Shown here piece by piece: positions 16,155 to 24,947 of a DNA stretch of 64,000 nucleotides. The position numbers and the translations under genes are program-made. How positions within the stretch are numbered: the stretch's first letter is position 1; each line of letters begins with the position of its first letter. Source of the stretch: Chloroflexota bacterium (GTDB taxonomy: Bacteria > Chloroflexota > Anaerolineae > Anaerolineales > Anaerolineaceae); the NCBI GenBank assembly GCA_021825925.1, contig JAKAFP010000003.1, forward strand, positions 372,001-436,000. Direction: 5' to 3'. Below the pieces are notes generated by a model. That model was not told the origin of the DNA. It worked only from the letters and a program-made list of their open reading frames with translations, and searched no databases.

Positions 16155-16613
16155 TTACTTGGGCCAGATGAGCCACATGATCAGGGCGGTGGCGAGGCCA
16201 GTGAGCACGCCGCCGACGACTTCAATGGGGGTGTGGCCGAGCATTTCCTTGAGTTTTTTCTGTTCTTCGGTGGGGGTCTTGGTGATGATGAACCAGTCAT
16301 CCAGCATTCTGTTGAGGGCTTCGGCGTGATAGCCGGCTTCGCGCCTCACACCTGCGGCGTCGTAGACCACGATCATGGTGATGGCCACGGCGATGGCAAA
16401 AGCCGGGGCGTCAAATCCGCTGAAGAGGCCGATGGCCAGGGTGGTGCCCGACAGGGTGGCTGCGTGTGAACTGGGCATGCCACCGGTGCCGAAAGCCAGT
16501 TTGACGTTGAATTTGCGGTGCATCAAGAAAAACACAGGGATCTTTAAAATGGACGAGACAATCCAGGCAACGATACAGGTGATCAGTTCGGGATAATTGA
16601 CAAGGAAAGACAT
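16155..16613 (-). CDS. Divergent PAP2 family membrane protein (YuiD/DUF212-like)
   Basis: 152 residues with four or five hydrophobic segments. The motifs KLAFGTGGMPSSHAA (phosphatase motif 2, SSH) and VVYDAAGVRREAGYHAEALN (replacing motif 3) define the divergent PAP2/DUF212 group. It is presumably a membrane phosphatase-like protein of unknown substrate. The stop codon abuts the right arm of GxxExxY element A. It follows xseB within a few bases and is probably in the xseA-xseB transcription unit. Confidence 0.88.
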   Translation of the reverse strand: MSFLVNYPELITCIVAWIVSSILKIPVFFLMHRKFNVKLAFGTGGMPSSHAATLSGTTLAIGLFSGFDAPAFAIAVAITMIVVYDAAGVRREAGYHAEALNRMLDDWFIITKTPTEEQKKLKEMLGHTPIEVVGGVLTGLATALIMWLIWPK

Positions 16614-16616
16614 GGA

Positions 16617-16847
16617 CTAATCCTCTTTGTCGAGTGTGGATTTTGAGGCGTTGAGTTCCTTGATGCGCAGTTCGGCGTTATCCAACAGGGAGGTGCAGTA
16701 CTGTGAGAGTACCTGTCCACGCTCGAAAAGCCTCATGGTTTCGTCGAGGGGCAGTTGCTGGTTTTCCATCGCTTCCACAATGGATTCGAGCTCACTGAAC
16801 GCCTGTTCATAGGTTAACTCTAATGGGGTTTTATCCGTTTTCGCCAT
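16617..16847 (-). CDS. xseB: Exodeoxyribonuclease VII small subunit
   Basis: 76 residues from ATG 16847, chosen because AAGGAGG lies 8 nt upstream; a GTG at 16856 is too close to that site. The conserved pattern LTYEQAFSELESIVEAMENQQLPLDETM..FERG is diagnostic of XseB. It overlaps the 3' end of xseA by 17 nt, so expression is coupled. With XseA it degrades single-stranded DNA to oligonucleotides. Confidence 0.95.
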   Translation of the reverse strand: MAKTDKTPLELTYEQAFSELESIVEAMENQQLPLDETMRLFERGQVLSQYCTSLLDNAELRIKELNASKSTLDKED

Positions 16848-18075
16848 GGGTACCACCTCCTTGAATTGCGATCACCTGGGTTTGAATCGTGCCATCCGAA
16901 ACTTTAATTGAAACTTGATCTGTTTGTTCGACCTGCTGAACGCTGTTGACCACTTTGCCCGCGGAATCGCTGACGATGGCGTAACCGCGTTGCAGCACGG
17001 CAAATGGATTGAGCGAAGCCAGCCGGGTTTGCAGGCTTTTCACCTGGCTGTGCTGCATGCGTAGTTCGTGATTTATTGCCTGTTCTGTGCGGCTTGAAAG
17101 CTCATCCAGGCGCTGGCGGTCGTTGCGCACCAACCAAAGCGGAGAGAGGCTGTCGAGGCGGTGATTGAGGTCCATCAGATCCACGGCGGCCTGAGAAGTG
17201 GCGGCCTGCAAGGCGTAACCAAGTCTCGTGGATAACGAAGACAGCCCTTCAAACAGTTCGGCCCGGTCGGGGGTGCATAATTCCGCGGCGGCGGTGGGGG
17301 TGGGGGCACGCAGGTCCGCGGCAAAGTCCGAAAGGGTGAAATCCGTCTCATGGCCGACGCCGGTGACCACGGGGGCGCGAGAGGCGGCTACGGCTCTGAC
17401 CACGCGTTCATCGTTGAAGGCCCACAGGTCTTCGAGCGACCCGCCACCACGGGCCATGAGGATCACGTCAATATCGCCGAGGTCGTTGAGGCGTTTGAGT
17501 GAAGCCACCAGGGCTGGCGGGGCTTCATCCCCCTGGACGGGGGTGGGCGCCAGCACCACTTCGGCCAACGGATAGCGGCGGCGCAAGGTGTTGAGCATAT
17601 CCTGCAGGGCAGCACCGGTGGGGGAGGTAACGATGCCGATACGTTGGGGCATTTCAGGCAGCGCACGTTTACGGGAAGTTTCAAACAGACCTTCCCCTTC
17701 AAGGCGGGCTTTGAGGCGCATAAATTCCTGGTAGAGGGCGCCCTCGCCAGACATACGTACCGCGTCTACATATAACTGGTACTGGCCGTCGCGCTCGTAA
17801 ACGCTGATGGCGCCGTGGGCTTCAATGGCCATGCCGCTCTGCAGAATCAGCGGCAGGCGGGCGGCGTTCATCTTCCAGATCACGCATTTGAGGGCGGAGG
17901 TCGGGTCTTTGAGGGTGAAATAAATGTGGCCGGAGGACGGCCGCGACAGGTTGGAGATCTCCCCGCGGATCCAGACGTCACGCAGGATTTCGTCACTGTC
18001 CATCAGTTCGCGCAGGTAGCGCGAAATGTCGCTGACGGTCAGGGAAGTGATCTGAAAAAGGGAGGGCTGCCGCAT
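16831..18075 (-). CDS. xseA: Exodeoxyribonuclease VII large subunit
   Basis: 414 residues. An N-terminal OB-fold (LTVSDISRYLRELMDSD, VWIRGEISNLSRPSSGHIYFTLKD) is followed by the catalytic domain (RIGIVTSPTGAALQDML, VILMARGGGSLEDLWAFNDE, PVVTGVGHETDFTLSDFAADLRAPTP) and a C-terminal helical region that binds XseB. TATATT ends 7 nt before the ATG and no ribosome-binding site is evident, so a leaderless transcript is possible. Confidence 0.97.
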   Translation of the reverse strand: MRQPSLFQITSLTVSDISRYLRELMDSDEILRDVWIRGEISNLSRPSSGHIYFTLKDPTSALKCVIWKMNAARLPLILQSGMAIEAHGAISVYERDGQYQLYVDAVRMSGEGALYQEFMRLKARLEGEGLFETSRKRALPEMPQRIGIVTSPTGAALQDMLNTLRRRYPLAEVVLAPTPVQGDEAPPALVASLKRLNDLGDIDVILMARGGGSLEDLWAFNDERVVRAVAASRAPVVTGVGHETDFTLSDFAADLRAPTPTAAAELCTPDRAELFEGLSSLSTRLGYALQAATSQAAVDLMDLNHRLDSLSPLWLVRNDRQRLDELSSRTEQAINHELRMQHSQVKSLQTRLASLNPFAVLQRGYAIVSDSAGKVVNSVQQVEQTDQVSIKVSDGTIQTQVIAIQGGGTHGENG

Positions 18076-18135
18076 ATCAAATAATATAACATACCCTCCC
18101 CTTTTTGTTGTTAATCACACCTTTTTTATATCGGC

Positions 18136-18918
18136 TTAAGGAGTACCCAAAGCTGTTGCGGTTTGCGTGCCGGCTGCGTTGGCTGTTGCCACAGAATCAG
18201 GTGTGGGTGTAACCGTTGGAGCAGAGGCTGTTTGAGCATAAGAGGTCGCTGCAGCATAAGCCGTGTTGAGGGCATTTGCTGTGGAGGTCAGGTTCGCAGT
18301 CGGCGTGATTGTGCCGGTGGTGGTGGCGGTCAATGAGGTGGATACGTTGATCACGACTGTAAAAGTGGTTCCAAAGGTTTTACCAGCCCCGTTTTGCAGC
18401 GTCCAGGTGCCGGTGTAGGTGCCTTTGGTTAATGGGGCAACAAGGGTCACTGAGACATTATCTGCGTGGGTGGAGGTGATGGCAGGGATGGCGGTGGATA
18501 CGCCCCCCATGGCGGTACCGCTGACGAATACGACCTTATAAGAAGTGGTCCAGTTGCAGGTGCCGACGTTCTTGATGGACCAGGTCTTGGTGAAGGTTTG
18601 ACCAGGGGTCATGACGGTGTTGTCAGGGATGGTCACATCAGCCAGGAACAACGAGTTGTCACAAACTGCCTGGGTGATCTTGAGGGTAGGCGAAGGAGCC
18701 ATGGTGTTGGTAACCATTGGGGTGATCGTGGCCGTGGGCGATGGCGTCATGGAGGGCTGCGGAGTGACCGTGGGCATGGAGACCGCCAGGGTTTGAACCA
18801 CGGAGGTATAGAGCGCGTTAACAGTGGCTTGCGTGTCAGGCGTAGGTGTGTTTGGTACGCAGGCACTCAAAGCCAGTACGCAGCAAACAACAAGAATGAC
18901 TATTCGTTTTTTTAACAT
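18136..18918 (-). CDS. NBR1-type Ig-like domain lipoprotein
   Basis: 260 residues from ATG 18918 (AAGGA upstream). Lipobox LALSAC at about residue 19 is followed by a Thr/Pro-rich linker. One Ig-like domain at about 95-205 has the NBR1 signature TKTWSIKNVGTCNWTTSY and a closing GTYTGTWTLQN. The tail is Ala/Thr-rich and low-complexity. It is probably surface-exposed and possibly carbohydrate- or peptide-binding; the ligand is unknown. Lipoproteins of this type are frequent in Anaerolineae. Confidence 0.85.
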   Translation of the reverse strand: MLKKRIVILVVCCVLALSACVPNTPTPDTQATVNALYTSVVQTLAVSMPTVTPQPSMTPSPTATITPMVTNTMAPSPTLKITQAVCDNSLFLADVTIPDNTVMTPGQTFTKTWSIKNVGTCNWTTSYKVVFVSGTAMGGVSTAIPAITSTHADNVSVTLVAPLTKGTYTGTWTLQNGAGKTFGTTFTVVINVSTSLTATTTGTITPTANLTSTANALNTAYAAATSYAQTASAPTVTPTPDSVATANAAGTQTATALGTP

Positions 18919-19295
18919 AGGAGTGATCCTTTTTATTTCAATTTTGAAATTTTTTTGATTTTTAAAATTGGCAAGTGCTGCCATCCCCAATGATAAACCC
19001 GATTATACATACTTAACCGAAGAACCTGTCAAGAGCGGACTTAAAATTGGTATGAGCAAACTACGTCAGAAATTTCACCTGTTTTCATCTTAGCCCTCTC
19101 CCCTGCGCCCCTCTCCCAGGCTTGGGAGAGGGGAAAGGCCGCACGCGAAGCGTGGGCCGGGGGTGAGGGAAAAATGCTTGATAACTCTAGTTTTTGTAGA
19201 TATCTACGGGAAAACCTTTCTTTTTTGCTAGAAACAAATATATTACTTTACCAAAAGCATGTAGAATTAAGGCATTAATGGATAAGGATTGAGCA
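18919..19295. other. Intergenic region with a GC-rich palindromic repeat
   Basis: It separates a minus-strand lipoprotein gene from the plus-strand HIT gene and must hold both promoters. The only clear structure is the palindromic repeat at 19094-19169. The sequence before the HIT gene is AT-rich, with TAGAAT near 19262 as a weak -10 candidate. Confidence 0.5.
19094..19169. repeat. REP-like palindromic repeat, copy 1 (with inserted hairpin)
   Basis: The repeat starts CCCTCTCCCCTGCGCCCCTC, contains the stem CTCTCCCAGGCTTGGGAGAG and ends GGGGGTGAGGG. It carries an extra hairpin (GGCCGCACGC gaa GCGTGGGCC) that copy 2 at 46031-46083 lacks. This type of dispersed palindrome occurs in many bacterial genomes. 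Confidence 0.8.
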
Positions 19296-19775
19296 ATGGA
19301 AAACCTTTGGTCCCCCTGGCGGATGAAGTACGTGACTGACAATGAAAAACCTGGCGAGTGCATCTTTTGCAGCTACCCGAAGATGGCAGACGGCGTCGAA
19401 AACCTGATCGTGCACCGTGGAAGTACCGCGTTTGTGATCCTCAATCGCTACCCCTACACCAGCGGGCACGCCATGGTGGTGCCCTATCAGCACGTGGCTT
19501 CGATCGAAGAATTGACACCAGCGGTGCGCGCGGAAGTCATGGAAATGGTTAACGAGACGCTGGGCGTGCTGCGCAAGGTCTACCAGCCGGAGGGGTTCAA
19601 CGTGGGCATCAACATGGGGTCCGCGGCGGGGGCGGGGATCGCGGAACACGCGCATGTGCACATCGTGCCGCGTTGGGGAGGCGACACCAACTTCATGTCC
19701 ACCACGGGCGAGACACGCGTCATCCCCGAGGACCTGCGGGTGACGTATAAGCGAGTTGCAGGGGCGTGGGGATAG
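19296..19775 (+). CDS. HIT family hydrolase/phosphorylase
   Basis: 159 residues. The N-terminal LWSPWRMKYV and a C-x-x-C-like ECIFC lead into the HIT domain, which ends in the histidine triad HAHVHIVPRWGGDTNF. This form resembles Ap4A phosphorylase/FHIT-like HIT proteins that cleave dinucleoside polyphosphates or adenylates. AAGGA precedes the start. It stands alone between intergenic regions. Confidence 0.93.
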   Translation: MENLWSPWRMKYVTDNEKPGECIFCSYPKMADGVENLIVHRGSTAFVILNRYPYTSGHAMVVPYQHVASIEELTPAVRAEVMEMVNETLGVLRKVYQPEGFNVGINMGSAAGAGIAEHAHVHIVPRWGGDTNFMSTTGETRVIPEDLRVTYKRVAGAWG

Positions 19776-19830
19776 TAATTATTTAGCTAGATCCATATGT
19801 AAAAAATAAAAAATTGATTGGGGAGGAATT

Positions 19831-20277
19831 ATGTTTTCCATTTTCAAGAGAAAGTCTGGAGTTTTTCCAGTTGAATCGAAATGGGTGTTATATCAAGGGC
19901 AAAATGATGGTAAGCCTTTGTTTGTCCGGCGAAATGACTCTGCCAAGCAACTCATGGTAAATTCAAATTATGATACGATAATTGGAATAGCTGTCCCTTT
20001 TTTTAATCCAACGGATGAAGGATTTGCCAAAGAAGAAGAACTGTCAATTTTTGGTCATATTGAAGATGAGTTATTTGCTCAATTTGAAAAAGACATGGCA
20101 GCAATTGTTGTTCTTATAATCACAACCGGTGGAATGCGTGAATTCATTTCTTATGCTCAAACGCCAATGCTAATTGAAGAACGAATAAATGAGATTAAAC
20201 AGAAATTTCCAGAATATGATTTCCAGGTTTATATTGAAGAAGATAAAAAATGGAACCTGTATCAACAGTTTAAATAA
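19831..20277 (+). CDS. DUF695-like protein
   Basis: 148 residues. The layout fits the DUF695 family: ESKWVLYQGQNDGKPLFVR at the N-terminus, a central acidic segment (EEELSIFGHIEDEL) and a C-terminal GMREFISYAQ. Function is unknown; no catalytic motif is seen. A good GGGAGG site precedes the ATG. The gene is much more AT-rich than the HIT gene before it and the CPBP gene after it, suggesting transfer. A strong terminator follows. Confidence 0.65.
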   Translation: MFSIFKRKSGVFPVESKWVLYQGQNDGKPLFVRRNDSAKQLMVNSNYDTIIGIAVPFFNPTDEGFAKEEELSIFGHIEDELFAQFEKDMAAIVVLIITTGGMREFISYAQTPMLIEERINEIKQKFPEYDFQVYIEEDKKWNLYQQFK

Positions 20278-20393
20278 ATTGCCATAGTCGGAGAAAAACC
20301 TTTGACAGTCTACACTTAACTATTTCATGCCCTCGCCGATTGGGAAATCAGCAAAGCCGTAACAAGAATGGCACTTTGTTATTAATTCATTTG

Positions 20394-20426
20394 GGAACAT
20401 CTTGAAAATCAAGATGTTCCTTTTTT
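20394..20426 (+). terminator. Terminator after the DUF695-like gene
   Basis: GGAACATCTTG aaaat CAAGATGTTCC forms an 11-bp stem followed by TTTTTT. Confidence 0.9.
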
Positions 20427-20502
20427 AAATCATTGATTGATTTTTTTTGTAAATCATGTACACTATTATTTTCCATTATAGATTTAAGGAACATGAAACG
20501 CG

Positions 20503-21291
20503 ATGGAATTGCAGACTTCGAAGCAAAACAAAAATGTGACGCCTGTTATTATCGTTACTGCCCTCCTGCTGCCCATCCTCTTTTTTGCCGCCATCAAGGC
20601 CTTTAACTTGAGTGGTTTGCCGCTGTATTTTGCCCAATTGGGACTTTACACCCTTTTCTTTGTGCTGGCTTTTTGGGGGATGAAGCAGAGCCAGATCAGG
20701 CTGACCTTCAGCGGAAGCAAGGTACTCATGGCGCTCGCAGTTACACTGGCTAGCTGGCTGTTGTATGCTGTGATCATAAGCACCACGGGCATCATCCGCC
20801 TGCCAGAAGAGATGGCTGTACTGCGCTCGATCGAAGCGTGGAAGGTGTGGGCGCAGATCCTCAGCACCTGGGTGTTCGTGGGCATCGGCGAGGAAGTGCT
20901 CTTCAGGGGTTATTTCTTGAATAAATTACTGGCTTTATATCAGTTTAAGGCCGTTAAAAATGTCACCCTGGTGGCTGTGGCTGTATCAAGCGCTTTTTTC
21001 TCTGTGTGGCATTTGCCGGTGAGGCTCTTTTCATTGATCAATGGCGAAATGGGCATTGGCTTGATCTTGCTCAGCCTGGTCATGCTCTTTTTGTTGGGGG
21101 CAGGTTTTGCATGGCTGTACCTGCGGAGCGGCAGCATCCTTCTCGTGGGGCTTGTCCACGGGTTGAATGACTACCCTCTGATCGGCAAAGACAGCCAACT
21201 TTCATTCATCATCCTGATCGCAGCGATCGGCTTGGTGGAGTTTTTCCGACTGGTAGAACATAGAAGAACCGCAACCTTTCATCATAGCTAG
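20503..21291 (+). CDS. CPBP family intramembrane metalloprotease (CAAX protease-like)
   Basis: 262 residues with about eight hydrophobic segments. The three conserved ABI/CPBP motifs are present: EEVLFRGYFLNKL (double Glu plus Arg), FFSVWHLPVRLF (His) and GLVHGLND (His). The family includes Rce1-like CAAX proteases and bacteriocin self-immunity proteins. No bacteriocin genes are nearby, so its role is open. Confidence 0.92.
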   Translation: MELQTSKQNKNVTPVIIVTALLLPILFFAAIKAFNLSGLPLYFAQLGLYTLFFVLAFWGMKQSQIRLTFSGSKVLMALAVTLASWLLYAVIISTTGIIRLPEEMAVLRSIEAWKVWAQILSTWVFVGIGEEVLFRGYFLNKLLALYQFKAVKNVTLVAVAVSSAFFSVWHLPVRLFSLINGEMGIGLILLSLVMLFLLGAGFAWLYLRSGSILLVGLVHGLNDYPLIGKDSQLSFIILIAAIGLVEFFRLVEHRRTATFHHS

Positions 21292-21344
21292 ATTATCGTC
21301 AGTATTACCCTGCAGGAAAAATTCCATCTTCAGCAAGGATAAGA

Positions 21345-21875
21345 ATGATAACCAAAAAACCGGTTGTTTTGATCTTTATGGTTGTGGCTGTCTTGTTGGT
21401 TCTTCCCCTGACCATCCTCAAACTGAGCGCCATTTTTCACCGGCGAGGGAGTTTGCCTGCTGGTATAACAAGAGAAATATTCATGCCGTTGCCCGAACCA
21501 GGGAAAGACCTTGACTTTATCCAGGCTCATGCCGAGATCAGAATTCCGCCGAGCGCGAGTGAGATCCATGCCTGCATCGGCTGTATCAATCCGTTGGATA
21601 CTCGTGTGCGTTTCAACCTGCCGCCGCCTGATTTTCCGCTGTTCATAAGAAGCACTTACTGCGACCGGCCGTTTAGTACGATCAATCCACGGGATTTGCG
21701 TTGTGAAGAACACGACCCGGATTGGTGGCGCCCAGGGGAGGCAAGCGAGTTGGAGGAGTGCACTGGCGGCAACGCTTATATTAGTCAGCAGATCCTCCTG
21801 GATAATTCCGATCAACGCTCCATGGTCATTTACGTGCTAACATTGATGGAGGCGTTCGAAACACCTGAACAATAA
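21345..21875 (+). CDS. Membrane-anchored protein of unknown function
   Basis: 176 residues with one N-terminal membrane helix (about 6-28) and an extracytoplasmic part. The latter has a CIGC motif, a DPDWWRPG segment and a C-terminal QQILLDNSDQRSMVIYVLT. AAGGATAAG precedes the ATG. It lies 53 nt after the CPBP protease on the same strand. I do not recognise a family. Confidence 0.7.
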   Translation: MITKKPVVLIFMVVAVLLVLPLTILKLSAIFHRRGSLPAGITREIFMPLPEPGKDLDFIQAHAEIRIPPSASEIHACIGCINPLDTRVRFNLPPPDFPLFIRSTYCDRPFSTINPRDLRCEEHDPDWWRPGEASELEECTGGNAYISQQILLDNSDQRSMVIYVLTLMEAFETPEQ

Positions 21876-21920
21876 GTTATTAACTGAAATAATGTTGTTT
21901 GCCGAATCAGGATTAACCCT

Positions 21921-23036
21921 ATGAAAATCGCTAATTTTGCCACGGAACATTTCTTTGCCAAATACGAGTTCAACACGCCCTACCAATTGTGCAATTCAGA
22001 TTGCGAGACGCTGTCGGTGGAGGAACTGCTCAAGATGGCAAATGTACCCCTTGCGGACTTTGGCAAGCTTTCGCTGGGCTATACCGAGTCCCTTGGCAAT
22101 CTTCCGCTGCGAGAGAGCATCGCGGCCGGGTACAAGTACATCTCAGCCGAGGAAGTGATCTTTTTAGGTTCGCCTATCGAAGGTATTTACCTGGCTGCGC
22201 GGGCGATCCTTGAAGCCGGGGATGAGGTGATCGCGCTCAGCCCGGCTTATGATGCACTGGTGAATATGTTCGAGCACGTCGTCGGAGCAGAGCGGGTGCG
22301 CAAGTGGTGTTTTAAACCCAGCAATGGTCAATGGGAACTGGATTTTGACGAGTTGGAAACCCTGATCAACGACAAGACAAGGCTGATCGTGGTGAACTTT
22401 CCGCATAACCCTACCGGGTTTCTGCCCACCAAAGCCCAACTGGATCAATTAATAAACAGTGTATATTTACATAATTTGTTTTTGTTTTGTGATGAAATGT
22501 ACTTTGACCTGGCCCATGAAGGAACGCCTAATATTCCTTCTGCGGCAGAGTTGAATCCGCGGACGGTGGTGCTTTCGGGGCTTTCAAAGACTTACGGCTT
22601 GCCGGGCTTGCGGAGCGGCTGGCTGATCGTGCAGGATAAAGCCTTGCGCGACGAGATCATCAACTGGAAGTTTTACACCAGCATCTGTCCGCCGGCCCCC
22701 ACGGAATTTCTGACTGCCGCGGCGCTCAAGGTCAAGAACCAACTGAGAGACCGCAGCCTGGCGCAGATCGAGGCCAACCTCAAACTGGCGGATGACTTTT
22801 TCGCACGCTGGCCAGAGCTGTTCACCTGGCGGCGTCCGCTGGCCGGGTCCACGGCGCTGGTGGAGATGCATGTACCCTCCGTGGAGGTGTTTGCCGAAAA
22901 AATGGCGCGCGACGCGGGCGTGCTCATCCAACCCGCGACCACCCTGGGCTGGGATGACCAACATTTCAGATTGGGACTGGGAAGAGCCGCATTCGGGGTG
23001 TCGCTGCAGAAGTTTGAGGAGTACTTGCAAAAATAA
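21921..23036 (+). CDS. PLP-dependent class I/II aminotransferase
   Basis: 371 residues. The fold-type I landmarks are NFPHNPTG (Asn contacting the pyridine ring), DEMYFDLAHE (Asp) and SGLSKTYGLPGLRSGW, with the PLP Schiff-base Lys in SKTYG. A C-terminal FRLGLG Arg would bind the substrate carboxylate. It resembles capreomycidine synthase-like or ornithine/tyrosine aminotransferase-like enzymes, but the amino donor cannot be assigned. No pathway genes are adjacent. Confidence 0.9.
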   Translation: MKIANFATEHFFAKYEFNTPYQLCNSDCETLSVEELLKMANVPLADFGKLSLGYTESLGNLPLRESIAAGYKYISAEEVIFLGSPIEGIYLAARAILEAGDEVIALSPAYDALVNMFEHVVGAERVRKWCFKPSNGQWELDFDELETLINDKTRLIVVNFPHNPTGFLPTKAQLDQLINSVYLHNLFLFCDEMYFDLAHEGTPNIPSAAELNPRTVVLSGLSKTYGLPGLRSGWLIVQDKALRDEIINWKFYTSICPPAPTEFLTAAALKVKNQLRDRSLAQIEANLKLADDFFARWPELFTWRRPLAGSTALVEMHVPSVEVFAEKMARDAGVLIQPATTLGWDDQHFRLGLGRAAFGVSLQKFEEYLQK

Positions 23037-23121
23037 GCTTTTTTGCGCACCAGTTTTTTTGTGAAATTATTGTGAGGTAAAATTCTTTTCATCCAAAAAA
23101 ACTGTTGAAGGGCGGGGAATC

Positions 23122-24927
23122 TTGCGCTATAAGCTATTTAAAATCATTGCCACACTCTTTTGTGAACTGACAGGAATTGCCTGCCTCTTTGTGGCATTTT
23201 TCGCCTTCCAATTGGGGTTAGACAACAACATCACACTTGGGACGATGAGGAAAATCCTGGCCAGTTTTGGTGGATTTTTGGTGGTCTTGCCCTTGCTGGT
23301 CGTTTTATTTAATCAGATAATCTTGCGTACTCCATTTTTTGAGGCTTTGAGAGAAAAAAGTAATGCAAAAACCAGGGGTGTAAAACCGTCTGTTTCCAAA
23401 AAGCTTCAGAGCACTAAAGTCTCGGGGATTAGATCGTTTTTCAATTCGAAACCCGTGTTTTGGAGTTTCATGGGGGTAATGATCGTGGTTTTGGTTTCGG
23501 TCTGGTATATGACCAACGGAACCATGACCCGCTTCAATTACTACTCAAATTATTATGATTTGCAAGCAGATGGATTTCTGGCTGGAAAAACATCCCTGCT
23601 GGTTGAGCCAGCCAAAGAACTTTCGATATTAGCTGACCCGTATGATTGGAAATCAAGGACGGGCATCCATATTATTTGGGATGCTTCTTATTACCAGGGC
23701 AAGTATTTTATTTACTGGGGACCAGTGCCGGCGGTGCTTGCGGCTCTGGTGAAGTTGATCAAACCTGGGATGGTAGAAGACCAATATTTGTTGTTGTTTT
23801 TTGTCTGCGGTCTGAGTGCGGTTTTTGCAAGTCTGCTCCACTATGTGCGGAAAAGATACTTCACCAATGTTCCCGCCTGGACGTTATTGTTTTTCACAGC
23901 ATTAATGGGGCTTTCTACGCCGCTGTTATTTTTGGTCAGCCGGCCAAATGTGTATGAAACGGCCATTGCGTCCTGCCAGTTCTTCCTCTTTCTTGGCCTC
24001 TATGGTGTGGTGAGAGGATTGACGTCTTCGTCCAACCAGTGGAAGTGGTTGGCGTTGGCCGGTATTGCGCTTGGGGCAGCGGTGGGCTCGAGAATGAGCG
24101 TTGTGTTTACCATTTTCTTTATCGTTGGCGTGATCCTATCGGTTCTACTTCGCAAGATTTCAAAGGAAAGTATCAAGGCAGCTACCGCGTTATTGGTCCC
24201 TCTGGCGCTGATTGCGTGTGGAATATTCTGGTTCAATTATGTCCGTTTTGGCAGTCCGTTCGAGTCGGGCATGCGTTTTCAATTGACAGGCGAGGCTTTG
24301 CCCACGGATTTTTCACAATTATTTGCTTTGAGATATATCATCCCGAATACTTACTTGTCTCTGCTGCAGCCTTTTCAATTTACGCCCCATCAATTCCCGT
24401 TTATTAATGCGACCACAGATAATAGCTGGACAAGATTCATCAGGATGCCAGCTAATTATTATTTTGCAGAACAAGTTACCGGTATTCTCTATACAATTCC
24501 ATTCTTGTGGTTTCTGGTTCTTCCATTCTTCCGCGTTTTGCAAAAGGGATGGCATTGGGTCAAAGATACTCCTTCGCCTTCGGGAGACTCAGATATCAAG
24601 CGGATTCCTAACTGGATGTGGGTATTGATCGCCGGATCCTGTCTGGTGATCTTTGCGACCAACATGATGTATATCTTAACCACCATGCGTTATCTGGCGG
24701 ATTTTTCACCGTTATTCTTGTTGTTAACTTCAATATTCGTGATGAAAGAAATTGACCACGCCCGGTATTCACCGTCAATTCGAGTAATTCTGCTGATCGG
24801 TATCATTATTCTTGGGCTGTTGACCATTGTGATTTCGTTTTTTATCAATTTCACGGTTGGTGATCGGCGTATGCTCAATGAAAATCCGGCTTTATACGCC
24901 AGGCTTGAAGAGTTTTTTAATCGATAG
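23122..24927 (+). CDS. Polytopic membrane protein, glycosyltransferase-like
   Basis: 601 residues with about twelve predicted hydrophobic segments and a large loop near 130-205 (DPYDWKSRTGIHI, YYQGKYFIYWGPVPA). The layout is like the GT-C superfamily, but a clear catalytic DE/DD motif is not obvious. Translation probably starts at TTG 23122 behind a purine-rich GAAGGGCGGGG; the next in-frame Met would remove the first membrane helix. Substrate unknown. Confidence 0.65.
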   Translation: MRYKLFKIIATLFCELTGIACLFVAFFAFQLGLDNNITLGTMRKILASFGGFLVVLPLLVVLFNQIILRTPFFEALREKSNAKTRGVKPSVSKKLQSTKVSGIRSFFNSKPVFWSFMGVMIVVLVSVWYMTNGTMTRFNYYSNYYDLQADGFLAGKTSLLVEPAKELSILADPYDWKSRTGIHIIWDASYYQGKYFIYWGPVPAVLAALVKLIKPGMVEDQYLLLFFVCGLSAVFASLLHYVRKRYFTNVPAWTLLFFTALMGLSTPLLFLVSRPNVYETAIASCQFFLFLGLYGVVRGLTSSSNQWKWLALAGIALGAAVGSRMSVVFTIFFIVGVILSVLLRKISKESIKAATALLVPLALIACGIFWFNYVRFGSPFESGMRFQLTGEALPTDFSQLFALRYIIPNTYLSLLQPFQFTPHQFPFINATTDNSWTRFIRMPANYYFAEQVTGILYTIPFLWFLVLPFFRVLQKGWHWVKDTPSPSGDSDIKRIPNWMWVLIAGSCLVIFATNMMYILTTMRYLADFSPLFLLLTSIFVMKEIDHARYSPSIRVILLIGIIILGLLTIVISFFINFTVGDRRMLNENPALYARLEEFFNR

Positions 24928-24947
24928 ATTGGTCTAGTTTAAACATA

